DNA of 8,863 bases from Xanthobacteraceae bacterium (GCA_030037105.1 JASHRY010000345.1:1-8863); one strand, 5' to 3'. Counted from the stretch's first letter, positions 1 to 5,389 are shown. The notes: a model not told the origin generated them from the letters alone. Program-made: numbers and translations.

Positions 1-178
1 CGAGTTCGATGAGCACGCGCGCGGCATTGGGCGAGAGCTGAATGCCGGCGCCGGTCTCCTCGAGCCGCTCGGCCTGTTCCAGAACGACGACGCGGAAGCC
101 GGCGCGTGCGAGCGCCAGCGCGGCGGTCAACCCGCCGATGCCGGCGCCGGCGACGATGACGATGCGCGAGGACGACAG
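1..178 (-). CDS. FAD-dependent monooxygenase, N-terminal fragment (cut by left edge)
   Basis: Only about 59 N-terminal residues are present; the rest lies beyond base 1. The fragment reads SSSRIVIVAGAGIGGLTAAL and continues with a second strand ending VVVLEQAERL, then GAGIQLSPNA. This is the GxGxxG Rossmann nucleotide-binding motif followed by the acidic residue that contacts the adenosine ribose, and the sequence style is that of UbiH/salicylate-hydroxylase-type flavoprotein monooxygenases. These use NAD(P)H and O2 to hydroxylate mostly aromatic substrates; the substrate cannot be told from this end. The start is uncertain. No ATG, GTG or TTG lies in frame close to the conserved part. A CTG at 178 has GGGAG (187-191) eight bases upstream and fits the usual family start. 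In-frame GTG (247) and ATG (268) exist but overlap the upstream zinc-finger gene and would add an Arg-rich tail. The gene follows that zinc-finger gene by about 22 bases, so the two are probably co-transcribed. Confidence 0.8.
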   Translation of the reverse strand, partial: MSSSRIVIVAGAGIGGLTAALALARAGFRVVVLEQAERLEETGAGIQLSPNAARVLIEL

Positions 179-200
179 GGCACGCGCTCCCGGCGACGGC

Positions 201-446
201 TCAGACGCCGATGTCGCGCAAGGCGCATTCCGCCGGCCGCGCCGCACGCGGCGCGAGCGTCGGATCATAACGGTAAAGCGTCGAGCAATACGGGCAGATG
301 TATTCGGAGTCTTCGCCCATGTCGCAGAACACGTGCGGATGATCGAAAGGCGGGTTGGCGCCCACGCACATGAATTCCTTGGCACCGATGTCGATGACGG
401 CGACGCCGAGGTCGTTGTGGAAATGGGGAACGATTGTCTCTGCCAT
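201..446 (-). CDS. Small zf-CHCC zinc-finger protein, NDUFS6-like
   Basis: An 81-residue protein beginning MAETIVPHF. The core has Cys27, then FDHPHVF with His36, then the CPYC pair Cys51/Cys54. This C-H-C-C spacing is the zf-CHCC domain, the family that contains the zinc-binding 13-kDa subunit of mitochondrial complex I (NDUFS6); the DHPHVF segment resembles the GHPKVY segment of NDUFS6. By family knowledge the protein may be an accessory or assembly subunit of alphaproteobacterial NADH:quinone oxidoreductase, acting at the cytoplasmic face of the membrane. That role is inferred, since no nuo gene is in the window. An earlier in-frame ATG at 470 would add eight residues (MRSAQVQT) that are not part of the domain. 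Neither start has a strong Shine-Dalgarno; 446 was chosen because it gives the typical family length of about 80 residues. A tandem repeat lies 62-103 bp upstream. Confidence 0.88.
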   Translation of the reverse strand: MAETIVPHFHNDLGVAVIDIGAKEFMCVGANPPFDHPHVFCDMGEDSEYICPYCSTLYRYDPTLAPRAARPAECALRDIGV

Positions 447-507
447 GGTCTGCACTTGTGCCGAGCGCATTGCTGAACGCCGGGCACCATAGCCGCCGAC
501 GTCTCCG

Positions 508-549
508 TTTCCTACCAGGATTCCGTTGTTTCCTACCAGAATTCCGTTG
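508..549. repeat. Two tandem 21-bp direct repeats
   Basis: Two adjacent copies of a 21-base unit (508-528 and 529-549) starting TTTCCTACCAG and ending ATTCCGTTG differ at one position only (G versus A at unit position 12). They lie 62-103 bp upstream of the zf-CHCC start codon, in the 221-bp space between that gene and the end of the binding-protein gene. A 21-bp period is two helical turns, so two proteins could bind the same face of the DNA. An operator role is a guess; simple slippage duplication would look the same. Confidence 0.7.
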
Positions 550-568
550 TCCGGCGCGATCCGTCGTC

Positions 569-589
569 AAAAAGCCGCAACATTGCCGG
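569..589 (-). terminator. Weak intrinsic terminator candidate downstream of the binding-protein gene
   Basis: On the minus strand a short imperfect hairpin (CCGG-CA, loop ATGT, TG-CGG, one bulged G) is followed by C and a run of five T. It sits about 80-100 nt after the stop codon of the substrate-binding protein and before the zf-CHCC gene, a sensible place to end that transcript. The stem is only five base pairs, so the call is tentative. Confidence 0.3.
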
Positions 590-667
590 ACCGATGCGAC
601 GCCATACGCGGCGATCACGGTTCTGCAAGCGCGCCGCCGGGGCTGCCCAGGGATACTGCCCCGACGC

Positions 668-1873
668 TCAGGGCTTGACCAAGGTGCAGGCAGGATTGGG
701 CGGCCCGAATGCCTGCGCCCCCGGAATGTGCGCAAGGACTTGATAGTAGTCCCAGGGATATTTCGAATCTTCCGGCTTCTTCACCTGCACCAGGATGAGG
801 TCGTGCACCAGCAGTCCGTCTGCGCGCAGTTTGCCGTTGCGGGAGAAGAAATCCTCGACCGGCGTCTGGCGCATCTTGGCCGCGACCGCAAGCGGCTCGT
901 CGGTGCCGGTCGCCTTGACGGCGTTGAGATAGTTCATGACCGAGGAATAGACTCCGGCCTGAAACATGGTCGGCATCCGGTTCATTTTGGCAAAGAAGCG
1001 CTTCGACCATTCGCGAGTCTTGTCGTCCATGTCCCAATAGAACGGGGTGGTGAGCACAAGTCCCTGCGCCGCTTGCAGGCCGAGCGCATTCACGTCGGTA
1101 ATCAGCATCAATAAGCCGGCCATCTGCTGGCCGCGTTTGAAAACGCCGAATTCGCTGCCAAGCTTGATGGCGTTGACGTTGTCGGGCGGGCCGCTGGCAA
1201 GCCCGATGATCTTTGCCTTCGAGGCCTGCGCTTGGAGGATGAACGAGGAGAGATCGGGCGTTGCCAAAGGATGGCGGACCGAGCCGAGCACCCTGCCGCC
1301 GTTTTGAATAATCACCTGCGTGGCGTCGCGCTCAAGCGCATGGCCGAATGCATAATCGGCAGTGAGGAAGAACCAGGTTTTGCCGCCGCGCTTTGTGACT
1401 TCTCGCGCGGTGCCGACGGCGAGCGCGTGGGTGTCGACGACCCATTGCATGGAGTAGGGCGAGCAGAACTTGCCGTGGAAATCGGCTGTGGTCGTCGAAT
1501 GGGCGATGAAGAGTTTTTTCTTTTCATTGGCGACGTTTTGCACGGCCAAGCCCACGGATGACACCGGCACGTCGACGATCAAGTCCACTTGATCGCGGTC
1601 GTACCATTGCCTGGCGATGCCGGCGGCGACATCGGGTTTCATCTGATGATCCGCGGAAATCACCGTGATCGGCTTGCCCAGAACCTTGCCGCCGAAATCC
1701 TCGACCGCCATCCGCGCCGCCGTCACCGAACCCCTGCCGGTCGGCGTCGAGGCCGGGCCGGACAGGTCGGTGAGGACGCCGATCTTCACCACGCCGTCGG
1801 AAATCTGCGCCGCGGCAAGCCCGCTCCAACTGACCAGCAGCGCGGCGAGGCAGACGAGCCATAAGCGGTGCAT
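668..1873 (-). CDS. ABC transporter substrate-binding protein (LivK-type, branched-chain amino acid family)
   Basis: A 401-residue protein. Residues 1-22 form a signal peptide (hydrophobic core LWLVCLAALLV, AxA cleavage site before Gln23). The mature protein starts VVKIGVLTDLSGP with the 'G-x-G-x-x-A' type stretch (TGRGSVTAARMAVEDF) typical of type I periplasmic binding proteins related to LivK/PBP1 receptors. Cys137 (KFCSPY) and Cys396 (PACTLVKP) could form a disulfide. It would capture a small molecule, perhaps an amino acid, amide or organic acid, in the periplasm and hand it to an ABC permease. No permease or ATPase gene flanks it, so it is an orphan receptor, and its ligand cannot be predicted from sequence. 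The ATG at 1873 is chosen over a TTG at 1891 because AGGGGG (1881-1886) stands seven bases upstream of that ATG. It is transcribed divergently from the alpha/beta hydrolase gene across a 188-bp gap. Confidence 0.92.
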   Translation of the reverse strand: MHRLWLVCLAALLVSWSGLAAAQISDGVVKIGVLTDLSGPASTPTGRGSVTAARMAVEDFGGKVLGKPITVISADHQMKPDVAAGIARQWYDRDQVDLIVDVPVSSVGLAVQNVANEKKKLFIAHSTTTADFHGKFCSPYSMQWVVDTHALAVGTAREVTKRGGKTWFFLTADYAFGHALERDATQVIIQNGGRVLGSVRHPLATPDLSSFILQAQASKAKIIGLASGPPDNVNAIKLGSEFGVFKRGQQMAGLLMLITDVNALGLQAAQGLVLTTPFYWDMDDKTREWSKRFFAKMNRMPTMFQAGVYSSVMNYLNAVKATGTDEPLAVAAKMRQTPVEDFFSRNGKLRADGLLVHDLILVQVKKPEDSKYPWDYYQVLAHIPGAQAFGPPNPACTLVKP

Positions 1874-1880
1874 TCGCGAT

Positions 1881-1886
1881 CCCCCT
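1881..1886 (-). promoter_or_regulatory. Shine-Dalgarno of the substrate-binding protein gene
   Basis: AGGGGG on the minus strand, seven bases before the ATG at 1873. It settles the start in favour of this ATG rather than the TTG at 1891, which the SD would follow rather than precede. Confidence 0.7.
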
Positions 1887-1923
1887 GTCAATGCGATTTT
1901 GAGCTTCGTTGCAGGCCGACGGA

Positions 1924-1941
1924 CCGGCCGGAAGCGGCCGG
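1924..1941. repeat. Perfect GC hairpin in the divergent intergenic region
   Basis: CCGGCCG, four-base spacer GAAG, CGGCCGG: a perfect 7-bp all-GC inverted repeat about 50 bp upstream of the binding-protein ATG, in the 1874-2061 gap between divergent genes. It could fold in that gene's 5' leader or bind a dimeric regulator. Such short GC palindromes are also common by chance in DNA this GC-rich. No clear -10/-35 pair was seen in the rest of the gap. Confidence 0.35.
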
Positions 1942-2061
1942 CTCAATGACAGACTCCGCACGCCGGGTCGCGGGCGCCGGTCCGAATTTCTTCGCTCGTT
2001 CCGACAATGACGCCTTCGTCAACCTAGCCCGCTCCGCCGCCGGCATCACCCTCTTTCGTGA

Positions 2062-2844
2062 ATGGCCGACTGGATCGATTATGGTCATGGCATGCCGCGT
2101 TTCACCCACCGGGGCGTCGAGATCGCTTTTCTTGATGAGGGCGAGGGCGAGCCGATTGTGCTCGTCCACGGTTTTGCCTCCAACAAGGAGGTGAATTGGG
2201 TTGCGCCCGGTTGGGTGACGACGCTGATCCGCGCGGGGCGCCGTGTCGTCGCCCTCGACAATCGAGGTCATGGCCAATCGGCCAAGCTTTATGAGCCGAC
2301 CGCCTATCACACCGCCATCATGGCCGCGGATGTGCGCGCGCTGATCGATCATCTCAAACTCGACCGCGCCGACGTCATGGGCTACTCGATGGGTGCGCGC
2401 ATCACCGTGTTCTTGGCGCTGGCGCATCCCGAACGGGTGCGTGCGGCCGTGCTCGGCGGGCTCGGCATCCGCCTGGTCGAAGGCCGCGGCCTGCCGGAAA
2501 CGATCGCGCAGGCGCTGGAAGCGCCGACGCTCGCCGATGTCTCGGACCCCACCGGCCACATGTTCCGCGCCTTCGCCGAGCAGACGCACGCGGACCTCAA
2601 GGCGCTCGCTGCCTGCATCCGCGGCTCACGCCAGACGCTGAGCCGCGCCGAGGTCGGCGCCATCATGGTGCCCTTCCTGATCGCGGTTGGCAGCGAGGAC
2701 AAGATCGCCGGTTCGGGGGAACAGCTCGCTGCGCTCATTCCCGGGGCGCAGGCCCTCGTCATTCCTCGCCGAGACCACATGCTCGCGGTCGGCGACCGCG
2801 TCTTCAAGGCCGCAGTTCTGGAATTCCTGGCGCGGCGGCCTTGA
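2062..2844 (+). CDS. Alpha/beta-fold hydrolase
   Basis: A 260-residue single-domain enzyme with no signal peptide, so cytoplasmic. Visible landmarks in order: the oxyanion-hole segment LVHGF (34-38), the RVVALDNRGHGQS strand-turn (61-73), the nucleophile elbow GYSMG with Ser109, a probable acid Asp213 in VGSEDKIAG, and His239 in RRDHML. The catalytic triad is therefore complete. Members cleave esters, lactones, epoxides or related bonds; the substrate is not predictable here. An in-frame TGA directly precedes the ATG at 2062, so this is the earliest possible start. Met11 (2092, MPRFTHRGVEIAF) is an alternative closer to where conserved homology begins, and neither has a good Shine-Dalgarno. 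The gene is followed two bases later by a palindrome and then by cysE on the same strand; from memory, hydrolase-cysE-DUF3126 order recurs in Rhizobiales. Confidence 0.9.
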   Translation: MADWIDYGHGMPRFTHRGVEIAFLDEGEGEPIVLVHGFASNKEVNWVAPGWVTTLIRAGRRVVALDNRGHGQSAKLYEPTAYHTAIMAADVRALIDHLKLDRADVMGYSMGARITVFLALAHPERVRAAVLGGLGIRLVEGRGLPETIAQALEAPTLADVSDPTGHMFRAFAEQTHADLKALAACIRGSRQTLSRAEVGAIMVPFLIAVGSEDKIAGSGEQLAALIPGAQALVIPRRDHMLAVGDRVFKAAVLEFLARRP

Positions 2845-2846
2845 AG

Positions 2847-2874
2847 AAGGCCAAAGGCCTAGGCCAATGGCCTT
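2847..2874 (+). terminator. 28-bp palindrome just after the hydrolase stop codon, possible terminator
   Basis: The outer arms AAGGCCA (2847-2853) and TGGCCTT (2868-2874) pair perfectly, then two A/A mismatches, then the self-complementary GGCC-TA-GGCC core (2856-2865). It starts three bases past the TGA at 2844. Only three T follow (TTTAAA), so it is a poor classical intrinsic terminator, but position and symmetry suggest transcript termination or mRNA 3'-end protection before cysE. A dyad operator is the alternative. Confidence 0.45.
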
Positions 2875-2953
2875 TAAACGGCCAGAGACTTACTTGAGGG
2901 GTCACTGGCGGTGGCAAGCGAGCCCCTGGTTTCCGCCTCCCGCCGCACCAATT

Positions 2954-2959
2954 TATGAT
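2954..2959 (+). promoter_or_regulatory. Candidate -10 element for cysE
   Basis: TATGAT, one mismatch from TATAAT, in the only AT-rich patch of the 140-bp hydrolase-cysE gap. Transcription would start a few bases before the GGAGG at 2973, giving a very short leader. No convincing -35 hexamer lies 16-18 bp upstream, so this is tentative. Confidence 0.25.
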
Positions 2960-2972
2960 AGAATATTCTCCC

Positions 2973-2977
2973 GGAGG
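2973..2977 (+). promoter_or_regulatory. Shine-Dalgarno that fixes the cysE start
   Basis: GGAGG seven bases before the ATG at 2985. It excludes the upstream in-frame ATG at 2955, which lies before this site. Confidence 0.75.
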
Positions 2978-2984
2978 CCCGCCG

Positions 2985-3800
2985 ATGGCGCAATATCAAC
3001 CGCAGCCGGCACTCGATACCGTAGACCCGGTATGGCTGCGCATCCGCCGCGAGGCGGAGGAGATTGTGCGGCGCGAGCCGGAGCTCGCCACCTTCATCTA
3101 TTCGACTATTCTCCACCACGAGACGCTGGAAACGGCGATCGTCTACCGGCTGGCGGAGCGGCTCGATCATCCGGTCCTGTCGGGCGAGCTGATCCGGCAG
3201 GCCTATGCGGATGCGCTCAAGGATAAGCCCGCGATCGGCGACGCTTTCCGTGCCGACATCATGGCGACGGTCGACCGCGACCCGGCAACTCATCGGTTGA
3301 TCGAGCCCGTTCTCTACTACAAGGGCTTCCATGCCATCGAAACGCACCGGCTCGCCCATTGGCTGTGGGATAAAGGCCGCCGCGACTTCGCCCTTTACCT
3401 GCAAAGCCGCGCGTCGGCGGCGTTCCAGTGCGACATCCATCCGGCCGCGCGGATCGGGCGCGGCATCTTTCTCGATCACGCCACCAGCTTGGTCGTCGGC
3501 GAAACCGCGCTAATCGAGGACGACGTTTCCATGCTGCACGACGTGACGTTGGGCGGCACCGGCAAGGACGCCGGCGATCGTCATCCGAAGATTCGCTATG
3601 GCGTGATGATCGGCGCCGGCGCCAAGATTCTCGGCAATATCGAGATCGGGCATTGCGCGCGCATCGCCGCCGGCTCCGTGGTGATCAAGCCGGTGCCGAA
3701 CAACGTTACCGTTGCCGGCGTGCCGGCCAAAGTGATCGGCCGCGCCGGTTGTCCCGAGCCGGCGCGCACCATGGATCAGATGTTTCACGACGAGACCTGA
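2985..3800 (+). CDS. cysE: Serine O-acetyltransferase
   Basis: A 271-residue cytoplasmic enzyme that acetylates L-serine with acetyl-CoA to O-acetylserine, the precursor that CysK/CysM converts to cysteine. Residues 10-140 form the alpha-helical N-terminal domain (WLRIRREAEEIV onward; YYKGFHAIETHRLAHWLW). Residues 148-250 form the left-handed beta-helix of hexapeptide repeats (VGETALIEDD, MIGAGAKILGNIEIG, GVPAKVIGR). Catalytic and binding residues match the E. coli enzyme: Asp99 in RDPA, Asp164-His165 in FLDHATSLVVGET and His200 in GDRHPKI (Asp92, Asp157-His158 and His193 in E. coli). The C-terminal tail is RTMDQMFHDET and does not end in the isoleucine that docks into CysK in enterobacteria. 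The start is set by GGAGG at 2973. DUF3126 follows 61 bp downstream and is probably co-transcribed. Confidence 0.97.
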   Translation: MAQYQPQPALDTVDPVWLRIRREAEEIVRREPELATFIYSTILHHETLETAIVYRLAERLDHPVLSGELIRQAYADALKDKPAIGDAFRADIMATVDRDPATHRLIEPVLYYKGFHAIETHRLAHWLWDKGRRDFALYLQSRASAAFQCDIHPAARIGRGIFLDHATSLVVGETALIEDDVSMLHDVTLGGTGKDAGDRHPKIRYGVMIGAGAKILGNIEIGHCARIAAGSVVIKPVPNNVTVAGVPAKVIGRAGCPEPARTMDQMFHDET

Positions 3801-3849
3801 TCGGGCGGCGCATTGTTGCCGCCGCCGACGCGTGCTATGCGGTTTGGGC

Positions 3850-3854
3850 AGGAG
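3850..3854 (+). promoter_or_regulatory. Shine-Dalgarno supporting a GTG start
   Basis: AGGAG seven bases before the GTG at 3862. It supports the non-ATG start of the DUF3126 gene over the in-frame ATG at 3832, whose extra residues (MLCGLGRRRA) look non-coding. Confidence 0.7.
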
Positions 3855-3861
3855 ACGCGCG

Positions 3862-4071
3862 GTGGACGTGCAGGAAGTCAAGAAGCTCGACGCATACCTC
3901 AAGAAGCTGTTCGGCAACGCGCGCATCCGCGTGGTGCCGCGGCCGAAGAAAGATGATTCGGCCGAGGTCTATGTTGGTGAAGAATTCATCGGCGTGCTGT
4001 TCGTCGATGACGAGGACGACGAGCGTTCCTACAATTTCCAGATGGCCATCCTGGGGACGGATCTGGAATAA
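3862..4071 (+). CDS. DUF3126 family protein
   Basis: A 69-residue acidic protein reading MDVQEVKKLDAYLKKLFGN, then RIRVVPRPKKDDSAEVYVGEEFIGVLFVDDEDDERSYNF in segments, ending MAILGTDLE. It matches the alphaproteobacterial DUF3126 family as remembered: a helical N-terminus (about 1-17) followed by a small antiparallel sheet with the signature EVYVGEEFIGVL and an acidic turn. It has no signal peptide or membrane segment, so it is cytoplasmic. Its biochemical role is unknown. It starts 61 bp after cysE on the same strand, and the recurring cysE-DUF3126 pairing in this class suggests a link to cysteine or sulfur metabolism. That is inference from context only. The start is GTG. Confidence 0.88.
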   Translation: MDVQEVKKLDAYLKKLFGNARIRVVPRPKKDDSAEVYVGEEFIGVLFVDDEDDERSYNFQMAILGTDLE

Positions 4072-4085
4072 CGGACCAGGACGAT

Positions 4086-4155
4086 GGACGACAGAGGACG
4101 GACGACGATATTCGCTCTTCATTATCCGTCCTGAGCCCTCCGTTCTCCGTCCTTC
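4086..4155. repeat. Mirrored GGACGA / TCCGTCC repeat tract between convergent genes
   Basis: A purine-rich stretch (GGACGACAGAGGACGGAC) is followed by a pyrimidine-rich stretch containing TCCGTCCT twice (4125-4132 and 4146-4153). AGGACGGA at 4095-4102 is exactly complementary to both copies, so two alternative 8-bp stems can form. The tract fills almost the whole gap between the DUF3126 stop and the end of the convergent minus-strand gene, and may act as a two-way terminator or be a remnant of a dispersed low-complexity repeat. A similar CTCCGTCGTCCGTC tract occurs near 5428-5455. Confidence 0.45.
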
Positions 4156-4157
4156 GT

Positions 4158-4898
4158 TCATCCGCCGCGCAATTGCATCACCAGCCGATCGAAGCCGGCG
4201 GCAACGGTGCGCCAATCTTGCAGCCATTGACGCGGAAAGCGCAGCGTCATTTCGGCGCGATCGAGCGCGCGCTTATGGATGCAGATGCCGGGCAGGGCGC
4301 GGATTTGCCGCGTGCAGCGGGCGAAGAACTGCTCGGGATTGGCGGCGAGGTAGATGAGGTCCTCGCCCTCGTAGGGCGTGCCGGCGCGAAACGGGAGGAT
4401 GGCGAGGCCGTCCGTGCCGGCCGTCGCCTGCGCCTCGACATAGCGCGGATAGACGGCGCGCAGTTGCTCGGCGGGCGGCAGTTCGCCGTCGAGGCCGATG
4501 ATGGTGACAAACAGCCGATTGTTCGCGGCGGCCGGTCCCGATGCCGAGGTGACGTCGTGCTCCAGTTTTGCGACCGGCTCGTCGGTCGCCGCGATGTCCG
4601 GCGGCGGCGCAAGCGAGGGCCACAGAAAAGCGAGATCGATCCGCTCGTGCGCCCCGGCGTGACGCTGCACCGCGGCACGTATCGCCGCCGGCGGCACGTT
4701 GAAGAGGACACCGGCGACCGTGACCGGGATGGAAGGTGCATCGAGCGCGATCGCTGCGGCCTGCCAGCGCGGCCACAGCACATAGGAGACGAACCCTCCC
4801 GCGGCAACGACGAGCGCTGCGAGAAGCATGATCGGCGGCATGAAGAAGCCGCGGGCTTTGTGGCCGGGTTGCCGCTGGGAGACTGCGTGTGCCGTCAT
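4158..4898 (-). CDS. Uncharacterised membrane-anchored periplasmic protein
   Basis: A 246-residue protein of unknown function. A short basic N-terminus (HKARG) precedes one membrane helix at about 21-42 (PPIMLLAALVVAAGGFVSYV), so the remaining 200 residues should lie in the periplasm. Visible features are SIPVTVAGVLFNVPPAAIR (57-75), which reads like a linker into a folded domain, a Pro/Ala-rich stretch (93-125), and a C-terminal part with only two cysteines, Cys195 and Cys206, that could form a disulfide. No catalytic motif is recognised. The same type of protein is remembered as a conserved hypothetical in Rhizobiales. Two adjacent ATGs exist (4901 and 4898). GAGG at 4905-4908 is six bases from the second and only three from the first, so 4898 is preferred. 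It is divergent from the small membrane protein at 5039 and convergent with DUF3126. Confidence 0.85.
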   Translation of the reverse strand: MTAHAVSQRQPGHKARGFFMPPIMLLAALVVAAGGFVSYVLWPRWQAAAIALDAPSIPVTVAGVLFNVPPAAIRAAVQRHAGAHERIDLAFLWPSLAPPPDIAATDEPVAKLEHDVTSASGPAAANNRLFVTIIGLDGELPPAEQLRAVYPRYVEAQATAGTDGLAILPFRAGTPYEGEDLIYLAANPEQFFARCTRQIRALPGICIHKRALDRAEMTLRFPRQWLQDWRTVAAGFDRLVMQLRGG

Positions 4899-4962
4899 CA
4901 TTGTCCTCGTTCTTGAGGCGAATCAGCCGCCAATATCACATGTGCAATGCACGCGAATGCCG

Positions 4963-4977
4963 TTAACCTTTTCTTAA
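4963..4977 (+). promoter_or_regulatory. Perfect CtrA-type binding site, TTAA-N7-TTAA
   Basis: TTAA at 4963-4966, seven bases (CCTTTTC), TTAA at 4974-4977. This is exactly the full CtrA consensus, and the left half reads TTAACC as in strong sites. It lies in the divergent gap, 62 bp before the ATG at 5039 and about 65 bp before the minus-strand ATG at 4898, so it could act on either gene. A GANTC (CcrM) site, GAATC at 4920-4924, is in the same gap. CtrA is the cell-cycle response regulator of Alphaproteobacteria; binding here is predicted, not shown. Confidence 0.5.
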
Positions 4978-5026
4978 TCAAGTCCTGGCGGCGCGCTCCC
5001 TGCTCTGCAATGGCTTGCATGACATC

Positions 5027-5031
5027 GGAGG
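5027..5031 (+). promoter_or_regulatory. Shine-Dalgarno that fixes the start of the small membrane protein
   Basis: GGAGG seven bases before the ATG at 5039. It favours that start over the in-frame ATG at 5015, which lies upstream of this site. Confidence 0.7.
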
Positions 5032-5038
5032 CGTCCGC

Positions 5039-5389
5039 ATGTTCGAGGCCGGACTGCCGGTGATCTCGCCGGAATCGATCGAGTCTTTCTTTGCTCTTGC
5101 CATCGGCTTTGCCGTCGCCGGCTCGTGCGCGAGCGGCTATCGGCTGTTCGGCGAACATTTTCCGAGCTTCCGGCTGCTCGAAGTGGGCCCGATGGCAGCG
5201 CGTTTTGCCGCCATTCCCCTGCTGATGTTCTCCGCCCCGTTCATCATCATGCGCAATACGTTGCGCGGGCGCCGGATCGAGCGCCGCCGCGCCGAATTCG
5301 TTATGGTGGCGACCGTGATCGCCGGATTATGGAGCCTGATGTCCGGAACGGTCGTGGTGATGGCGCTGCAAGCGCTGCTCGGCGTCTGA
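5039..5389 (+). CDS. Small three-helix inner-membrane protein, function unknown
   Basis: A 116-residue protein starting MFEAGLPVISPESIESF. Three predicted membrane helices are visible: about 16-37 (SFFALAIGFAVAGSC), 53-72 (AARFAAIPLLMFSAPFIIM) and 87-114 (FVMVATVIAGLWSLMSG). A strongly basic loop, RNTLRGRRIERRR (72-84), sits between helices 2 and 3 and should face the cytoplasm, which puts the N-terminus in the periplasm if all three helices span. It resembles a conserved uncharacterised Rhizobiales membrane family (possibly DUF6949, from memory and not verified). No enzymatic motif is seen. It is a single-gene unit, divergent from the anchored periplasmic protein at 4158-4898, downstream of the CtrA-like site, and convergent with the RND adaptor across the nested palindromic repeat. 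Membrane character is certain in outline; function is not. Confidence 0.85.
   Translation: MFEAGLPVISPESIESFFALAIGFAVAGSCASGYRLFGEHFPSFRLLEVGPMAARFAAIPLLMFSAPFIIMRNTLRGRRIERRRAEFVMVATVIAGLWSLMSGTVVVMALQALLGV

Noticed and set aside
42..476. Long plus-strand open frame across the monooxygenase/zf-CHCC region
   Set aside because: It is antisense to two well-supported minus-strand genes, is Arg/Ala-rich with no recognisable domain, and is typical of spurious frames in GC-rich DNA.
2017..2022. TTGACG on the minus strand as a -35 for the binding-protein gene
   Set aside because: No acceptable -10 hexamer occurs 16-18 bp downstream, so no promoter can be supported.
3804..3823. Possible hairpin GGCGGC...GCCGCC between cysE and DUF3126
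   Set aside because: Only six base pairs with an eight-base loop and no T-run; common by chance at this GC content, and termination here would isolate DUF3126 from cysE.
3428..4357. A 309-codon plus-strand frame running through cysE, DUF3126 and beyond
   Set aside because: It is out of frame with two strongly supported genes and has an Arg-rich composition; its length comes from GC-biased codon shadowing.
4173..4916. A plus-strand frame fully opposite the anchored periplasmic protein
   Set aside because: Arg/Gly-rich with no membrane segment or domain, whereas the minus-strand frame has a Shine-Dalgarno, a membrane helix and a protein-like composition.
4937..4944. CACATGTG palindrome in the divergent gap near the CtrA-like site
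   Set aside because: An 8-bp palindrome alone is too short to call an operator, and no second copy was seen.
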